From Hoyosella sp. YIM 151337 (GTDB taxonomy: Bacteria; Actinomycetota; Actinomycetes; Mycobacteriales; Mycobacteriaceae), in assembly GCF_026041215.1 (NCBI RefSeq), contig NZ_JAPEIQ010000026.1:186001-250000 (forward strand): 64,000 bases of DNA, read 5' to 3'. This document shows, piece by piece, positions 1 through 9,392 of this stretch. Each line of letters begins with the position of its first letter. Within the stretch, counting starts at the first letter, position 1. A program made the position numbers and the translations under genes. Below the pieces are notes generated by a model that had not been told where the DNA came from, made no database searches, and was given only the letters and a program-made list of their open reading frames with translations.

Positions 1-1
1 G

Positions 2-3000
2 ACCGGCCTCGATCTTGTCGTCACCTACAGCGCGTGCCTCGACTCGGCAGGTCTGCGATCACTGATCTTCTTCTCCGGCGGAGAAGCTTTCGGCGGATTT
101 CACCTCCACGACGAGCGACTCAGTGACGTCACGACAACCGACACCAACAGCATCATGTCGCTGATCCAGGCTGGCCGCGTCGTTCCGGTTGACCTGAAAG
201 GCGTGACGATGGGCGGCGCGTCAGCGACGTTCGCCGTTGCGCACCAAGCCGCCGCGCAACGTCTCAATGACCCGCTTCAGATCCGCGGGCTTGTCGACGT
301 GGCGTACGCGCACCGCATGGGGATCCGTCCGCTGCCCGGCACGGACAGCGATCTAACTCCCGCAGCGTCAACCGAATCAACGGGTGATGCCGCCGGTCTT
401 CTTTCGCTTCCGACTGATCTGGCAGCCGTGCTCCGCGAAGCGGAGGACACCGAGAATCTGCAGCGGCGGGCGACAAGCGAGGACAATGCGCCGGACCGGA
501 TACTCGCGTGGCGGCGCTCCCTGCTTGACCTTAGTTTGCGCAATCCGCTGTTGAAGCTCCCTTCCTGGCGGGGTGTCGATTGCGCTATCCCCGACGGCTT
601 ACTGGCGCTGTTAGATGACGTGGTCCACGACGGCGAACGCCTCGACCTGCTCCCCCACGATCAGCTGACGCGAGCACAAAAGCGGACGGGTGCACGCACT
701 GTCGACGATGTCGAACCCGCGATCCGGGCGGAGGAATTGCGCCGCCACCGCGCCCTGCGTCTCCGGCTGCCGGAGTCGTCCTGCCGCAACAGGATCCGAT
801 ATCTCAGGTACGAATCCGAGCGGGCACAACAGGAAACCGGTGCGAACTATCTCTATCTCACTCTCGGCTCGCTTGTGCATCCCACCGCGACCGGAGACGC
901 GCACGCGCCACTCTTTCTCCTTCCCATACGCATTCAGGGCGGCGCCGGTAACCGCGCGTACAGCATCGTGATGGATGGCGATGAGATCGCGGCTCCCAAC
1001 CATTGCCTCGTGCAATGGCTTCGCGTGCGTCACAACGTGCGGATTAGCGCACTGGACGATCCTCCCACCGATGATGCCGGTATCGATATCACGGCATCAC
1101 TGCGCGCGATCCGGGAGGCACTGGTCCACTATCAACTCGGTTTCCGGGTCGAGGAAACCGCGAGCATCCGGATCCTTCAGTTTTCGACGTTCCAGATGTG
1201 GCGCGACCTCGTGGACAATTGGCGCCAGTTCATGCGGAACCCAGTTGTGCGCCACCTTGTCGAGCGTCCAGGCGAGTCCTTTTCCGACCCTGCCGGGCCC
1301 GGCGCCGACGTCACCGTCAATGAATCCGCCCTGCAGCTGCCGATCCCAGCCGACGGCTCCCAGATGCGCGCGATCGAGCTTGCTGTCAGAGGCCGTTCGT
1401 TTGTGCTGGAGGGACCCCCCGGTACAGGAAAGTCCCAGACCATCGCGAACCTGATCGCACACGCCATGCAGCAGGGCAAGACCATTCTTTTCGTGGCGGA
1501 GAAGCAAGCTGCCCTCGACGTTGTGAAGCGACGCCTCGACGACGCTGGCCTCGCCGATTTCTACCTCGACCTCCACGGACGACAGCAATCACTCCCTGCG
1601 ATTCGTGAACAACTGCAGTCGGCGCTCAACCACCGTCCTGCCGGAGACACAGGTCGTCTCGCCGCAACACAGGCCCAGTATCGCGCTCGGCTCGCAAACC
1701 TCTCCGCCTACCCGCTGCGGGTACATGGCCGAAACCCGGCGGAGTTGTCACTCTGGTCTGCGTACGAGCAGCGCAGCGGCCTCGGCACCGGTGCAACCGC
1801 GACCGTACCGGCGCGCTACTTCTCGCTCAGCACCACGCAACTACGGACCGTGCAGGACGCGGTGGCTGCGCTGGGCCCGGCGGCTGAATCGGCACAGCTG
1901 CGCCCCCACCACCGCTGGCGACTCAGTGCTCTCCGCACGCTTACCCCCAATTCAAACGTCTCAGGGTTTCTCGATGCTGCAGCGAGTCTTGAAGAGGCGC
2001 GGCGGATCTTCGATGATCTCCCGGCCGACGTCGCACAGGCACTCCGTAGCGTCACGTCCCCGACGCAGCTGGCGCTCAGTGCGGAATGCGCCACATACGC
2101 TGCCGCAGGACTGCTTCCCGATCCGGACCACACCATTCCAGCCGAAGCAATCACAGCGGTGGAACAATTCCACAGTCGCCACACGCCCACGTTGCGGTAC
2201 TTTTCGGAGCAACTTTTTGTGGATCCGGATTTCGACGCACTGGCTGCCGCGGCGGAAAACGCTACACGGGGCATAATCGGCAAGAAGCGGCGCCGCCGCC
2301 ACCTCGCCGCGCGGCTCAATTTGTACGTCCCCGGCGGCCATAAGCTCGACGAATCGACGGTGCTTGGTGCGATCGCCGCCGCGGTCCGTGCGCGCGAGGA
2401 CGCTCAGGAACTCGCGTACCACACTCTGCACGTGCCGGTCGGATGGTTCCCCGCAAACACCAACGCGGTCACCGAACTCGACGCGGCGCGGCGTCGTGCC
2501 GAAGCTTCAGCCGTGCTGCACCGGGAACTGCCTGACGTATGGTCATGGCTGCGCGCGACCGGCAAGGGCACGCTCGCCGCGCAGATTCAGCAGATCGGCC
2601 GCGCGTGGACACAGTGGATTGACCTTCTGAACACCGATGACGAGAGCGTCAAAGCGTGGCGTGGCGATGCGCATTGGGCTGACGCATGGGACCGCGACGG
2701 GGCGTGCTGGCTCGGCGACCTCCACGAGCACGGCGTTCTCGCGTTGCAGCGCTGGGGCCAGCTGCTCACGCTCGCCGACATTCTGGCCGGCAACGGCCTA
2801 ACTGAGTTTGCGACAGATCTTCTCGGCGGCCGGTTCGCGCCTCATGAGATCGAATTGGCGTTCCTGCGCGGTGTCACGGCCGCCGCTGTTGTGGAGCGCA
2901 CGGCCGCAGGACGGCTCGAATTCTTCGATCACCACGCTCACGCGGCCGAAATCGAAACGTACCATTCCCTGGCAGCTGACTTGCGTGCCGGTCTGCCGAA

Positions 3001-4486
3001 CACGATCGGCGCGAACGTCATTCAGCACCGGCCACACATCAGCCGCGACTCGGGCGGGGGGTTGGTGCGGCAGTTGCAGCGCAAACGTGGCGGCCTGCGG
3101 TTTCGCGAACTCCTCGCGACGTACCCCAGCGAGATCCTGGGCCTCACACCCTGCTTCCTCATGAGCCCCGCATCCGTGGCGAACTTCGTTGACCCCGCTG
3201 CCGTGACATTCGACCTCGTCGTGTTCGACGAGGCGTCGCAGATTCGCGTGCAGGAAGCGATCGGCGCGATGGGCCGGGGCAGCGCCGTCGTTGTTGTCGG
3301 TGATTCGCGGCAAATGCCCCCGACTAGTGTCATGCATGCGAGCACCACTAGTGATGCTGATGCGGACGACGTCACCGCCCCGGTGCCGGAGGACCTGGAC
3401 AGCATTCTTGCCGAATGTGTGGAATCCGGTCTGCACCAGGAGTGGCTCACATGGCACTACCGTAGCGCCGATGAAGCGCTCATCGCGTTCTCGAACGCCC
3501 ACTATTATGACGGGCGCCTCGCATCGCTCCCTTCCCCTGGTCGTGGCCGTGACACCGGCCTTGAGGTCCGGTGCGTCGCCGGTACCTTTGACCGCGGCGC
3601 GCGCGGCACTCGTACCAACCGTGCCGAGGCTGACGCGATCGTCGCAGAAGTCACAGCGCTCGCGGCAGCCACTCCCCAGTCGATTGGTGTTGTGACTTTC
3701 AATGTGCAGCAACGCGATCTGCTACTGAACCTGCTCGACGACAGCGACGACCCACATATTCAGCAAGCGCTCACCCGCACCGACGGGGAATCGCTCTTCG
3801 TGAAGAACCTCGAGAACGTGCAGGGCGACGAGCGCGACATCATCTTGTTTTCGCTCGGCTATTCCCGCGATCCCGAAACTGGAACGCTGCCATTGAATTT
3901 CGGGCCGCTCACGCACTCGGGCGGTGAACGCCGCCTCAATGTCGCCATTACACGTGCCCGGCGCAGAATAGTGCTCTTCAGTTCTTTCAGCGCTCGCGAT
4001 ATCGACCTGCGCCGCACAAATTCGGTTGGATTGCAGCACCTTCGCGCGTATCTTGACTACGCATCCGGCGACTCCCCACCGAGCAACGGCAACAGCAGCG
4101 GGACTGACGATATCTCCACGATGGGCCGTGCGATCGCATCGCGCCTGCGGGACCGCGGCCTCGAGGTCTGCCATAACCACGGCCTCTCGACCTTCACAGT
4201 GGATATGGCGGTGCGGCGCGCGGGATCCCCTCGCTGGGAGGCCGCTGTCCTCCTCGACAGTCCCCGCTGGGCAGGGTGGCCCACGGTCGCCGACCGTGAC
4301 GGCGCACCCAGGCTGTTGAGCACGATCATGGAATGGCCGCACGTGATTCGTGTGTGGCTGCCTGAATGGCTGATCGACCCAGATGGCTTGATCGACCGCA
4401 TTGCGGCGGCGCTCCCGCGACACGACGGACACAGCGCTGAGGACGATGATCCTGGGATCAAGAGCACAGCGGTCAGGCGAGATTAG
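2..4486 (+). CDS. DUF4011-type superfamily 1 helicase with C-terminal nuclease-like domain (5' partial)
   Basis: The reading frame is open from the first bases of the window, so the ATG at 155 is internal and the true start lies upstream. A DUF4011 signature (WRRSLLDLSLRNPLLKLPSW) lies near 513-570. A Walker A motif GPPGTGKS is encoded at 1412-1435 and a DEAS-type Walker B (VVFDEASQ) near 3218-3241, with roughly 600 residues between them. A motif VI-like LNVAITRARRR follows near 3935-3970. The last 110 residues resemble the Vsr/REase-like tail of DUF4011 helicases (FTVDMAV, then RVWLPEWL), but the acidic residue expected after the central strand is not visible (AVLLDS). The family is an ATP-dependent nucleic-acid helicase, and some members occur in phage-defence loci. 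No defence partner is visible here. The stop is 5 bases from the convergent VOC gene. Confidence 0.88.
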   Translation, partial: TGLDLVVTYSACLDSAGLRSLIFFSGGEAFGGFHLHDERLSDVTTTDTNSIMSLIQAGRVVPVDLKGVTMGGASATFAVAHQAAAQRLNDPLQIRGLVDVAYAHRMGIRPLPGTDSDLTPAASTESTGDAAGLLSLPTDLAAVLREAEDTENLQRRATSEDNAPDRILAWRRSLLDLSLRNPLLKLPSWRGVDCAIPDGLLALLDDVVHDGERLDLLPHDQLTRAQKRTGARTVDDVEPAIRAEELRRHRALRLRLPESSCRNRIRYLRYESERAQQETGANYLYLTLGSLVHPTATGDAHAPLFLLPIRIQGGAGNRAYSIVMDGDEIAAPNHCLVQWLRVRHNVRISALDDPPTDDAGIDITASLRAIREALVHYQLGFRVEETASIRILQFSTFQMWRDLVDNWRQFMRNPVVRHLVERPGESFSDPAGPGADVTVNESALQLPIPADGSQMRAIELAVRGRSFVLEGPPGTGKSQTIANLIAHAMQQGKTILFVAEKQAALDVVKRRLDDAGLADFYLDLHGRQQSLPAIREQLQSALNHRPAGDTGRLAATQAQYRARLANLSAYPLRVHGRNPAELSLWSAYEQRSGLGTGATATVPARYFSLSTTQLRTVQDAVAALGPAAESAQLRPHHRWRLSALRTLTPNSNVSGFLDAAASLEEARRIFDDLPADVAQALRSVTSPTQLALSAECATYAAAGLLPDPDHTIPAEAITAVEQFHSRHTPTLRYFSEQLFVDPDFDALAAAAENATRGIIGKKRRRRHLAARLNLYVPGGHKLDESTVLGAIAAAVRAREDAQELAYHTLHVPVGWFPANTNAVTELDAARRRAEASAVLHRELPDVWSWLRATGKGTLAAQIQQIGRAWTQWIDLLNTDDESVKAWRGDAHWADAWDRDGACWLGDLHEHGVLALQRWGQLLTLADILAGNGLTEFATDLLGGRFAPHEIELAFLRGVTAAAVVERTAAGRLEFFDHHAHAAEIETYHSLAADLRAGLPNTIGANVIQHRPHISRDSGGGLVRQLQRKRGGLRFRELLATYPSEILGLTPCFLMSPASVANFVDPAAVTFDLVVFDEASQIRVQEAIGAMGRGSAVVVVGDSRQMPPTSVMHASTTSDADADDVTAPVPEDLDSILAECVESGLHQEWLTWHYRSADEALIAFSNAHYYDGRLASLPSPGRGRDTGLEVRCVAGTFDRGARGTRTNRAEADAIVAEVTALAAATPQSIGVVTFNVQQRDLLLNLLDDSDDPHIQQALTRTDGESLFVKNLENVQGDERDIILFSLGYSRDPETGTLPLNFGPLTHSGGERRLNVAITRARRRIVLFSSFSARDIDLRRTNSVGLQHLRAYLDYASGDSPPSNGNSSGTDDISTMGRAIASRLRDRGLEVCHNHGLSTFTVDMAVRRAGSPRWEAAVLLDSPRWAGWPTVADRDGAPRLLSTIMEWPHVIRVWLPEWLIDPDGLIDRIAAALPRHDGHSAEDDDPGIKSTAVRRD

Positions 4487-4491
4487 TGAAC

Positions 4492-4890
4492 CTAGGTTTG
4501 CGGCGCCGCGAAAAACTCGAGCGCGTTTCCGTCCGGGTCTCGGAAAGAAAGGCCCGAGCCGTACGGGGCATCCACAACTCCACCGTTCTCGACTCCCATT
4601 CCGTCGAGCCTTACCTTCCACCCTTCGAGTTCGCTCCGGCTCTCGCAGTGGAAGGACACGTGGTCCAGACCGACGCGGAGTTCGTCGAACCTATCGTCTT
4701 TCGGCGTCCCTGGATGCTCATGAATCCCGAGCAAGCCACCGCCAGGCAACGCCCACACCACGTGATACCAGGGGCCAGTGTTCTCATCTATGAGGGGCGA
4801 CGTGCCAAACAAAGCTTCATACCAGGGACGGCTTACGTCACAGCTCTTCACGGTGAGAGCCACATGACCTAAAGGCGGAAACTCAGACAT
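4492..4890 (-). CDS. VOC (glyoxalase/bleomycin-resistance fold) family protein
   Basis: A 132-residue single-domain protein with two beta-alpha-beta-beta-beta modules of the vicinal oxygen chelate fold. Candidate metal ligands are His9 (GHVALTV), His57 or His59 (GIHEH), His77 (LDHVSFH) and Glu125 (ALEFF). The C-terminal FRDPDGNALEFF motif is typical of glyoxalase- or dioxygenase-like VOC proteins. The substrate cannot be predicted. It is convergent with the upstream helicase gene and is divergently oriented from the Nudix gene, leaving a 62-base shared upstream region. The length fits small cytosolic VOC proteins, and no signal peptide or membrane segment is present. Confidence 0.88.
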   Translation of the reverse strand: MSEFPPLGHVALTVKSCDVSRPWYEALFGTSPLIDENTGPWYHVVWALPGGGLLGIHEHPGTPKDDRFDELRVGLDHVSFHCESRSELEGWKVRLDGMGVENGGVVDAPYGSGLSFRDPDGNALEFFAAPQT

Positions 4891-4952
4891 GGCCGCGCTC
4901 CCTTCCGAAACGCTCCCATTGGGCTGGCCCGTATTTTACTCCGTGCACCTCC

Positions 4953-5459
4953 GTGCGAATAGCAACACCGTACGGCACGTATTCTCCGATCGTGACCGAA
5001 AGCGCGGGGATCCTGCTGTACCGGACAAACCAGAGCGAGCCCGAAGTCTTCATCGCACATATGGGCGGCCCATTCTGGGCGCGAAAAACCGCCGGTGCGT
5101 GGACGGTACCGAAAGGCGAGTTCTCGCCGGGCGAAGACAAGCTCGCGTGCGCGCGCCGGGAGTTCGCTGAGGAAATCGGAACCGTGCCCCCGGACACCGC
5201 GTTTCAGGCGCTGGGGGCGTTCCGCTACAGCTCCGGCAAAGTGGTCCACGTGTTCGCGGGCGAAGCGCCCAGCTTCACCGTCTCGAAGGTCACGAGCAAC
5301 ACGTTTGAGCTTGAATGGCCTCCGCGTTCGGGCCGCCGTCAAGCATTCCCTGAGGTTGATGACGCGCAGTGGGTGCCGTTGAGCGAAGCACGGGGGCTGC
5401 TCGTCGCAGGCCAGCGGCCAGCGCTCGATGCGCTGGAGAACCTCATTGCGCCCCGTTGA
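4953..5459 (+). CDS. Nudix hydrolase
   Basis: A 168-residue protein with a complete Nudix box at residues 55-77 (G-x5-E61-x7-R69-E70-x2-E73-E74-x-G76), which binds divalent metal and hydrolyses a nucleoside diphosphate linked to another moiety. The context FWARKTAGAWTVPKGEF is typical of the bis(5'-nucleosyl)-tetraphosphatase/MutT-like group, but the substrate is undetermined. The listed start is a GTG without a convincing ribosome binding site. A second in-frame GTG, residue 14 (VTESAG), is a reasonable alternative because the conserved domain begins just after it. The 3' end overlaps the convergent DUF2993 gene by 17 bases. Confidence 0.9.
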   Translation: MRIATPYGTYSPIVTESAGILLYRTNQSEPEVFIAHMGGPFWARKTAGAWTVPKGEFSPGEDKLACARREFAEEIGTVPPDTAFQALGAFRYSSGKVVHVFAGEAPSFTVSKVTSNTFELEWPPRSGRRQAFPEVDDAQWVPLSEARGLLVAGQRPALDALENLIAPR

Positions 5460-6159
5460 GCTCCCCCAGTGGCAGCGATTCCCCCGCGAGGTGCACGTCG
5501 ACCCCATTCTCGGTCACCTCGACGCTTTCCGCCCGCAACCCGTTCGGCAGTGCGGCGACAGATTCCTGCGTGCCGCCGCGGACCGCGGAAAAGATCTCGT
5601 CCGGAATCGCGAATCCAAGCACTTCTCCCCCGTCAGTTTCGGTGACGACCTCACCGTTGACGACGAGCGGCGTCACGAAGACGGATGCGACTCCGCCGCC
5701 GAGAACCACTTCCAGAGCGCCGCGATCGGGCCTGGCGCGCACGTCATCGATAGTGAGCACCACCCCCAGCGGCAATTGGACACCGCCGCCGCCCTGTGCC
5801 TCGATCGCGTTGAAGATCGTGCGGTTGCTGACGCTTACGGTGACGTTCACCCGCTGCGCGACGGGGTTCGAGCGGTCCTTGATGTCGACGTTGTCTAGCG
5901 TGGCGGTTACGGAGGACCCGCTCAGGCTGCCAGCTTGAATGGTGTCCGATTCGATCGACATTTCGCCGACCCGGTCGTCAAACAGAGCCGGGAGCAAAAG
6001 CTGAGTACCGAACGACGACGAAACTGGGGTCTGCCAGTTTGCCGCCAGCGGCTCGGTCACTTCCCGTCCGACGAAGTAACGTGCCCCCGCCTCGCCGGCC
6101 GCCACTGCGACTACCGCGAGTATAAGCAGCCCAACGACAAGTCTGATCAAAGTTCGCAT
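5443..6159 (-). CDS. LmeA-like DUF2993 phospholipid-binding protein, exported
   Basis: A 238-residue protein with an N-terminal hydrophobic segment (residues 4-25, LIRLVVGLLILAVVAVAAGE) followed by a DUF2993 domain. The family member LmeA of mycobacteria is a cell-envelope protein that binds phosphatidylinositol lipids and supports lipomannan elongation. That role is inferred here by family only. I chose the ATG at 6159 because a GAGAGG sequence lies at good spacing and the signal segment begins directly after it. A longer frame up to 6216 would add a charged stretch before the membrane segment. The 3' end overlaps the convergent Nudix gene by 17 bases. Confidence 0.8.
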   Translation of the reverse strand: MRTLIRLVVGLLILAVVAVAAGEAGARYFVGREVTEPLAANWQTPVSSSFGTQLLLPALFDDRVGEMSIESDTIQAGSLSGSSVTATLDNVDIKDRSNPVAQRVNVTVSVSNRTIFNAIEAQGGGGVQLPLGVVLTIDDVRARPDRGALEVVLGGGVASVFVTPLVVNGEVVTETDGGEVLGFAIPDEIFSAVRGGTQESVAALPNGLRAESVEVTENGVDVHLAGESLPLGELNGAQ

Positions 6160-6268
6160 TCCCCGCCCTCTCACAACATTTCGCAACCGGTCCTCCTTAA
6201 GGACCGGCCCCGACAATAGGCGGGAATTCGGAGCCCATCAATCAGCCGGGCAGTTGGCAGGCCTGAAC

Positions 6269-7663
6269 TCAACGCTCAACAGGCAACTTTCCGGATTTCA
6301 CAGCGTCTACGAGTGCCTGGTGATCTTCTTCGGTCTGGTCGGCATAGGCACGTGCGAACGTGGTGAGCGCGTCATCGACCTTGTCACTCTTGCCGACATA
6401 CCCCGCGATCATCGATGCACCGCTCGTGCGCGCATGTCCTTTGGCGAGAAGATGCCCGCAAATGCGGGCATAATCCGCTAGCGCTTCCGCATCAATCCCC
6501 TCGATATCGATGGCGCCCTTCATATTCCGGAACTGCCGGACGTAGAACTGGAAGCCGTCGACAGAGGTCCAGCCCAGCAGCGGATCACTCGCCGTCTGCA
6601 GCGCATGCTGATACTCCACGACGCGCTGGCCCTGATGAGCGTGCCACGCAGAGTCACCGTGCACGTACCGGGCGATCACCGAGCGTCGCGCTTGTTTCAA
6701 CTGCAGGAACAACACATCGTCTGGGCTGCTGCCTTCGCAGAAGACAACATAGGCTCGCAGGCCGACGCTGCCCACACCGACAACTTTGTGGGCGACATCG
6801 CGCACCGTGTACCCAGCCAGCACCCGTCGCCACTGTGAGGGCAGCGATGCGAGGTAATCGTCGAGGGCAGCCGTGAGGCGGCTCGCTTCGCCGGGCGAGA
6901 GACTCGTGATGAGTGGCGGCTCCTCGACTATGCGCCGTTCGCCATCGCGTTCCTCGGTAAATCGGGGCAGAGCGCGGTCGCTGGTGCGTTTACGGGCGCG
7001 CTTCGCTGACCGTTCGATGATTTTGCTCAACCCCGACTTCCCCGCGTTTTCCTGAAGACGCTCAACGTCGAGCCCTTCGAAAGCGCGCTGGAGCAATGGC
7101 ATGTCGGCAAGCCGGCGGATCTGTTCGCGATAGGCGGCTACGCAGGAGCGCGCCGCGCTGCCACAGTGCTCCTCGGACGCGCTGTTCTGGCGGCCCGCCA
7201 CCCAGATGCTCGCAACGAGTCTGCGAAGATCCCACTCCCAGCCGCCCGGGTGAGCTTCGTCAAAGTCATTGAGATCGAATACCAATGATCGCTCTGGCGA
7301 GGCGTAGAAGCCGAAGTTCCCCATATGCGAATCACCGCAAATGACCGGCATGATTCCGGTAGAGGGAAGGGTCGTCACGTCCGCCGCCATGAGGCCCGCG
7401 GTACCGCGAAGAAATCCGTAGGGTGACGCGATCATCCGGCCGACGCGGACCGGAATCAGCGAGTCGAGCCGCCCTTGATGGGAAAGGTTGACCTGATCCA
7501 CCGGATCAGCACGGTTGTCTGGCTTCTTCCAGTCGGCAAACGACGTGCGGGGGACGTTCTCGCGCAGTGACTTCCCCAGCGCATACCGCTCTTCCCTGGA
7601 CACTGGCTGTCCGCGCATTGACGCGTATGCGCTGTTGTCTTTTGCGGCGAGCACGCGGTGCAT
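6269..7663 (-). CDS. DUF2252 family protein
   Basis: A 464-residue protein matching the DUF2252 family, which has a protein-kinase-like/aminoglycoside-phosphotransferase-like fold and no established function. Conserved blocks are GDSHMGN at residues 110-116, FDLNDFDEA from residue 129, and a C-terminal AKGHARTSG-like block that forms the rest of the putative active site. No signal peptide is present, so it should be cytosolic. The ATG start is supported by GGAGG five bases upstream. It lies 53 bases downstream of the sugar operon on the same strand, so read-through is possible, but nothing in its sequence ties it to that pathway. Confidence 0.87.
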   Translation of the reverse strand: MHRVLAAKDNSAYASMRGQPVSREERYALGKSLRENVPRTSFADWKKPDNRADPVDQVNLSHQGRLDSLIPVRVGRMIASPYGFLRGTAGLMAADVTTLPSTGIMPVICGDSHMGNFGFYASPERSLVFDLNDFDEAHPGGWEWDLRRLVASIWVAGRQNSASEEHCGSAARSCVAAYREQIRRLADMPLLQRAFEGLDVERLQENAGKSGLSKIIERSAKRARKRTSDRALPRFTEERDGERRIVEEPPLITSLSPGEASRLTAALDDYLASLPSQWRRVLAGYTVRDVAHKVVGVGSVGLRAYVVFCEGSSPDDVLFLQLKQARRSVIARYVHGDSAWHAHQGQRVVEYQHALQTASDPLLGWTSVDGFQFYVRQFRNMKGAIDIEGIDAEALADYARICGHLLAKGHARTSGASMIAGYVGKSDKVDDALTTFARAYADQTEEDHQALVDAVKSGKLPVER

Positions 7664-7716
7664 GAAGGCCTCCGTCGACGGTTGACTGCTCTGATCCTAA
7701 ACCGGAACGAGCCCGC

Positions 7717-8751
7717 TTATCCCCGAGCCTTGGGCGTAACCGCGTGCTCTAGCGGCTCACCGCGCAAGAAACGGCCCACTTCAGCAGCGCAGATCTTCGC
7801 GGCGTTGTGTGCCGTCTGCTTACTCGCCCCCGCCAGGTGCGGGGTCATCACAATGCCGGGTGTGGTGAGCAGTCGTGAACCCGCGGGAATCGGCTCCTCC
7901 GGGAACACGTCGAGCGCCGCCGCGAACACATGCCCGGAATCCAGGGCATCGCACACCGCGCCATAGTCCAGCAGCCCGCCCCGTGCACAGTTGACGATGA
8001 CGCTGCCCGGCGGCATCGCCGCGATCTCCTTCGCTCCGATCATGCCGGCGTTTTCCTTCGTCAGGCGAGCATGCAGTGACACTATCTGTGAGCGGCGCAG
8101 CAGTTCATCCAGTTCCACGAGCTCATCGACATCAGTGACGCTGTCCGCCGAAACATAGGGGTCATACACCAGGACGGTGGCGCCGAATCCTTTCAGAATC
8201 CGCGCGACGCGACGCCCGATCGCGCCGTACCCGACGAGTCCGACACACGCAGCACCGACTTCGATGCCCACCTCGTCGTACTGATAGTAGTCGCCCCGCC
8301 AGGTCCCGCCTTTAAGCTCAGCGTGAGTGTGCGGGATGCGGCGCGCAGCCGCCATCATCATCGCGACGGTGTGCTCAGATGTCGCGACAGCGTTACGGCC
8401 CGGGGCGCACGTCACTGTCACGCCGTGACGAGCGGCAGCTTCACTGTTCGCGTTGACGGGCCCGCCGCGGCCGACCGCGAAGAGCTCGAGTTCTGGGCAT
8501 GCCTGCAGGATCCGTTCGCTGAGCGGCGCCATCTGGGTCACACAGATTCGCACGCCCTGCAGGGCCTCGATCATCTGTTCCTCGCTGCCGGATGCTTCGT
8601 CTACCTCAGCAATCCGCCCGAAAGGCTCGACCGGCCACGGCAGTTCGAGCGAGTGGACCGCGATGCCGTCACCGAGTTCACGGCGCAATTCTGCCGAAAA
8701 CAATTCGGCACGAACGAATTTGTCACCTGCGGCGAGAATGCGGACAGTCAT
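7717..8751 (-). CDS. D-isomer-specific 2-hydroxyacid dehydrogenase family oxidoreductase
   Basis: A 344-residue NAD(P)-dependent dehydrogenase of the SerA/phosphoglycerate-dehydrogenase superfamily. The Rossmann motif GYGAIG is at residues 174-179, and the catalytic set is Arg257 (NCARGG), Glu286 (FPEEP) and His305 (TPHLAG). It lacks the extra ACT/ASB domains of biosynthetic SerA, which points to a catabolic role on a 2-hydroxyacid or phosphorylated sugar acid. It is the last gene of the five-gene sugar/polyol operon. Its ATG overlaps the stop of the histidine phosphatase gene (ATGA), which suggests translational coupling. The substrate is inferred from context only. Confidence 0.9.
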   Translation of the reverse strand: MTVRILAAGDKFVRAELFSAELRRELGDGIAVHSLELPWPVEPFGRIAEVDEASGSEEQMIEALQGVRICVTQMAPLSERILQACPELELFAVGRGGPVNANSEAAARHGVTVTCAPGRNAVATSEHTVAMMMAAARRIPHTHAELKGGTWRGDYYQYDEVGIEVGAACVGLVGYGAIGRRVARILKGFGATVLVYDPYVSADSVTDVDELVELDELLRRSQIVSLHARLTKENAGMIGAKEIAAMPPGSVIVNCARGGLLDYGAVCDALDSGHVFAAALDVFPEEPIPAGSRLLTTPGIVMTPHLAGASKQTAHNAAKICAAEVGRFLRGEPLEHAVTPKARG

Positions 8752-9392
8752 GGGGTGGTGTCCTTTCCAGGATCGTATGCGGGGAAGTCAATGGGGGTGT
8801 TGTATTCGATCAGCGCAGCCGGGCCGTTGCCGTCCCAGCGAATCGTCGTGACACCGCAGTTACGAATGAGCGGGAACATGGTGCGGTAGTGGCGCAGCGG
8901 GATGCCGAGCAGTGAGCACAGCACCAGACGTTTCACCGTGCCATGCCCAACTATCAAGACACGTCCCGAAAGATGTTTACGGGCAATGTCTCTCAGACAG
9001 CCGAGGGCGCGCTCGGCAGCCCGGATCGGGTCTTCCCCGCCGGGCAAATGGTGGGCAACCGGATCGCGTTCGAATGCGTGGCGCGAGTCTCGGAAGCGCG
9101 TGAGCATCTCGGTGCTCGTAAGTCCCTCGCCGTCCCCGAAGTCGAGTTCGGTGAGGCGTTCGTCAACGGACGCAGTGAGACCCGTTGCACGTTCGCTGGG
9201 GGCAGCGGTGTCGCGTGCCCGGACCATCGGGGAGACCCAGATGGCGTCGAGGTGGGCTTGTTTCGCCCACGCGGCGAGTTGCTCGGCCTGGTGGCGGCCC
9301 CGCTCCGTCAGTTCGATGTCAGTGGTTCCGGTGTAGCGGTTGTCCGCGTGCCACACGGTTTCTCCGTGCCGCACCAGCGTCAGATCAGTCAC
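8748..9392 (-). CDS. Histidine phosphatase family protein (phosphoglycerate mutase-like)
   Basis: A 214-residue protein with the RHG motif (LVRHGET, Arg8 and His9, phosphate acceptor), a second catalytic His150 (IVGHGT), and SPMVRARDTA supplying phosphate-binding arginines. This family includes cofactor-dependent phosphoglycerate mutases and broad phosphatases. The short length and the position between a sugar kinase and a dehydrogenase suggest a phosphatase acting on a sugar-phosphate intermediate. The GTG start overlaps the upstream kinase stop as GTGA and has a GGAG six bases upstream. It is cytosolic, and its substrate is unknown. Confidence 0.9.
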   Translation of the reverse strand: MTDLTLVRHGETVWHADNRYTGTTDIELTERGRHQAEQLAAWAKQAHLDAIWVSPMVRARDTAAPSERATGLTASVDERLTELDFGDGEGLTSTEMLTRFRDSRHAFERDPVAHHLPGGEDPIRAAERALGCLRDIARKHLSGRVLIVGHGTVKRLVLCSLLGIPLRHYRTMFPLIRNCGVTTIRWDGNGPAALIEYNTPIDFPAYDPGKDTTP

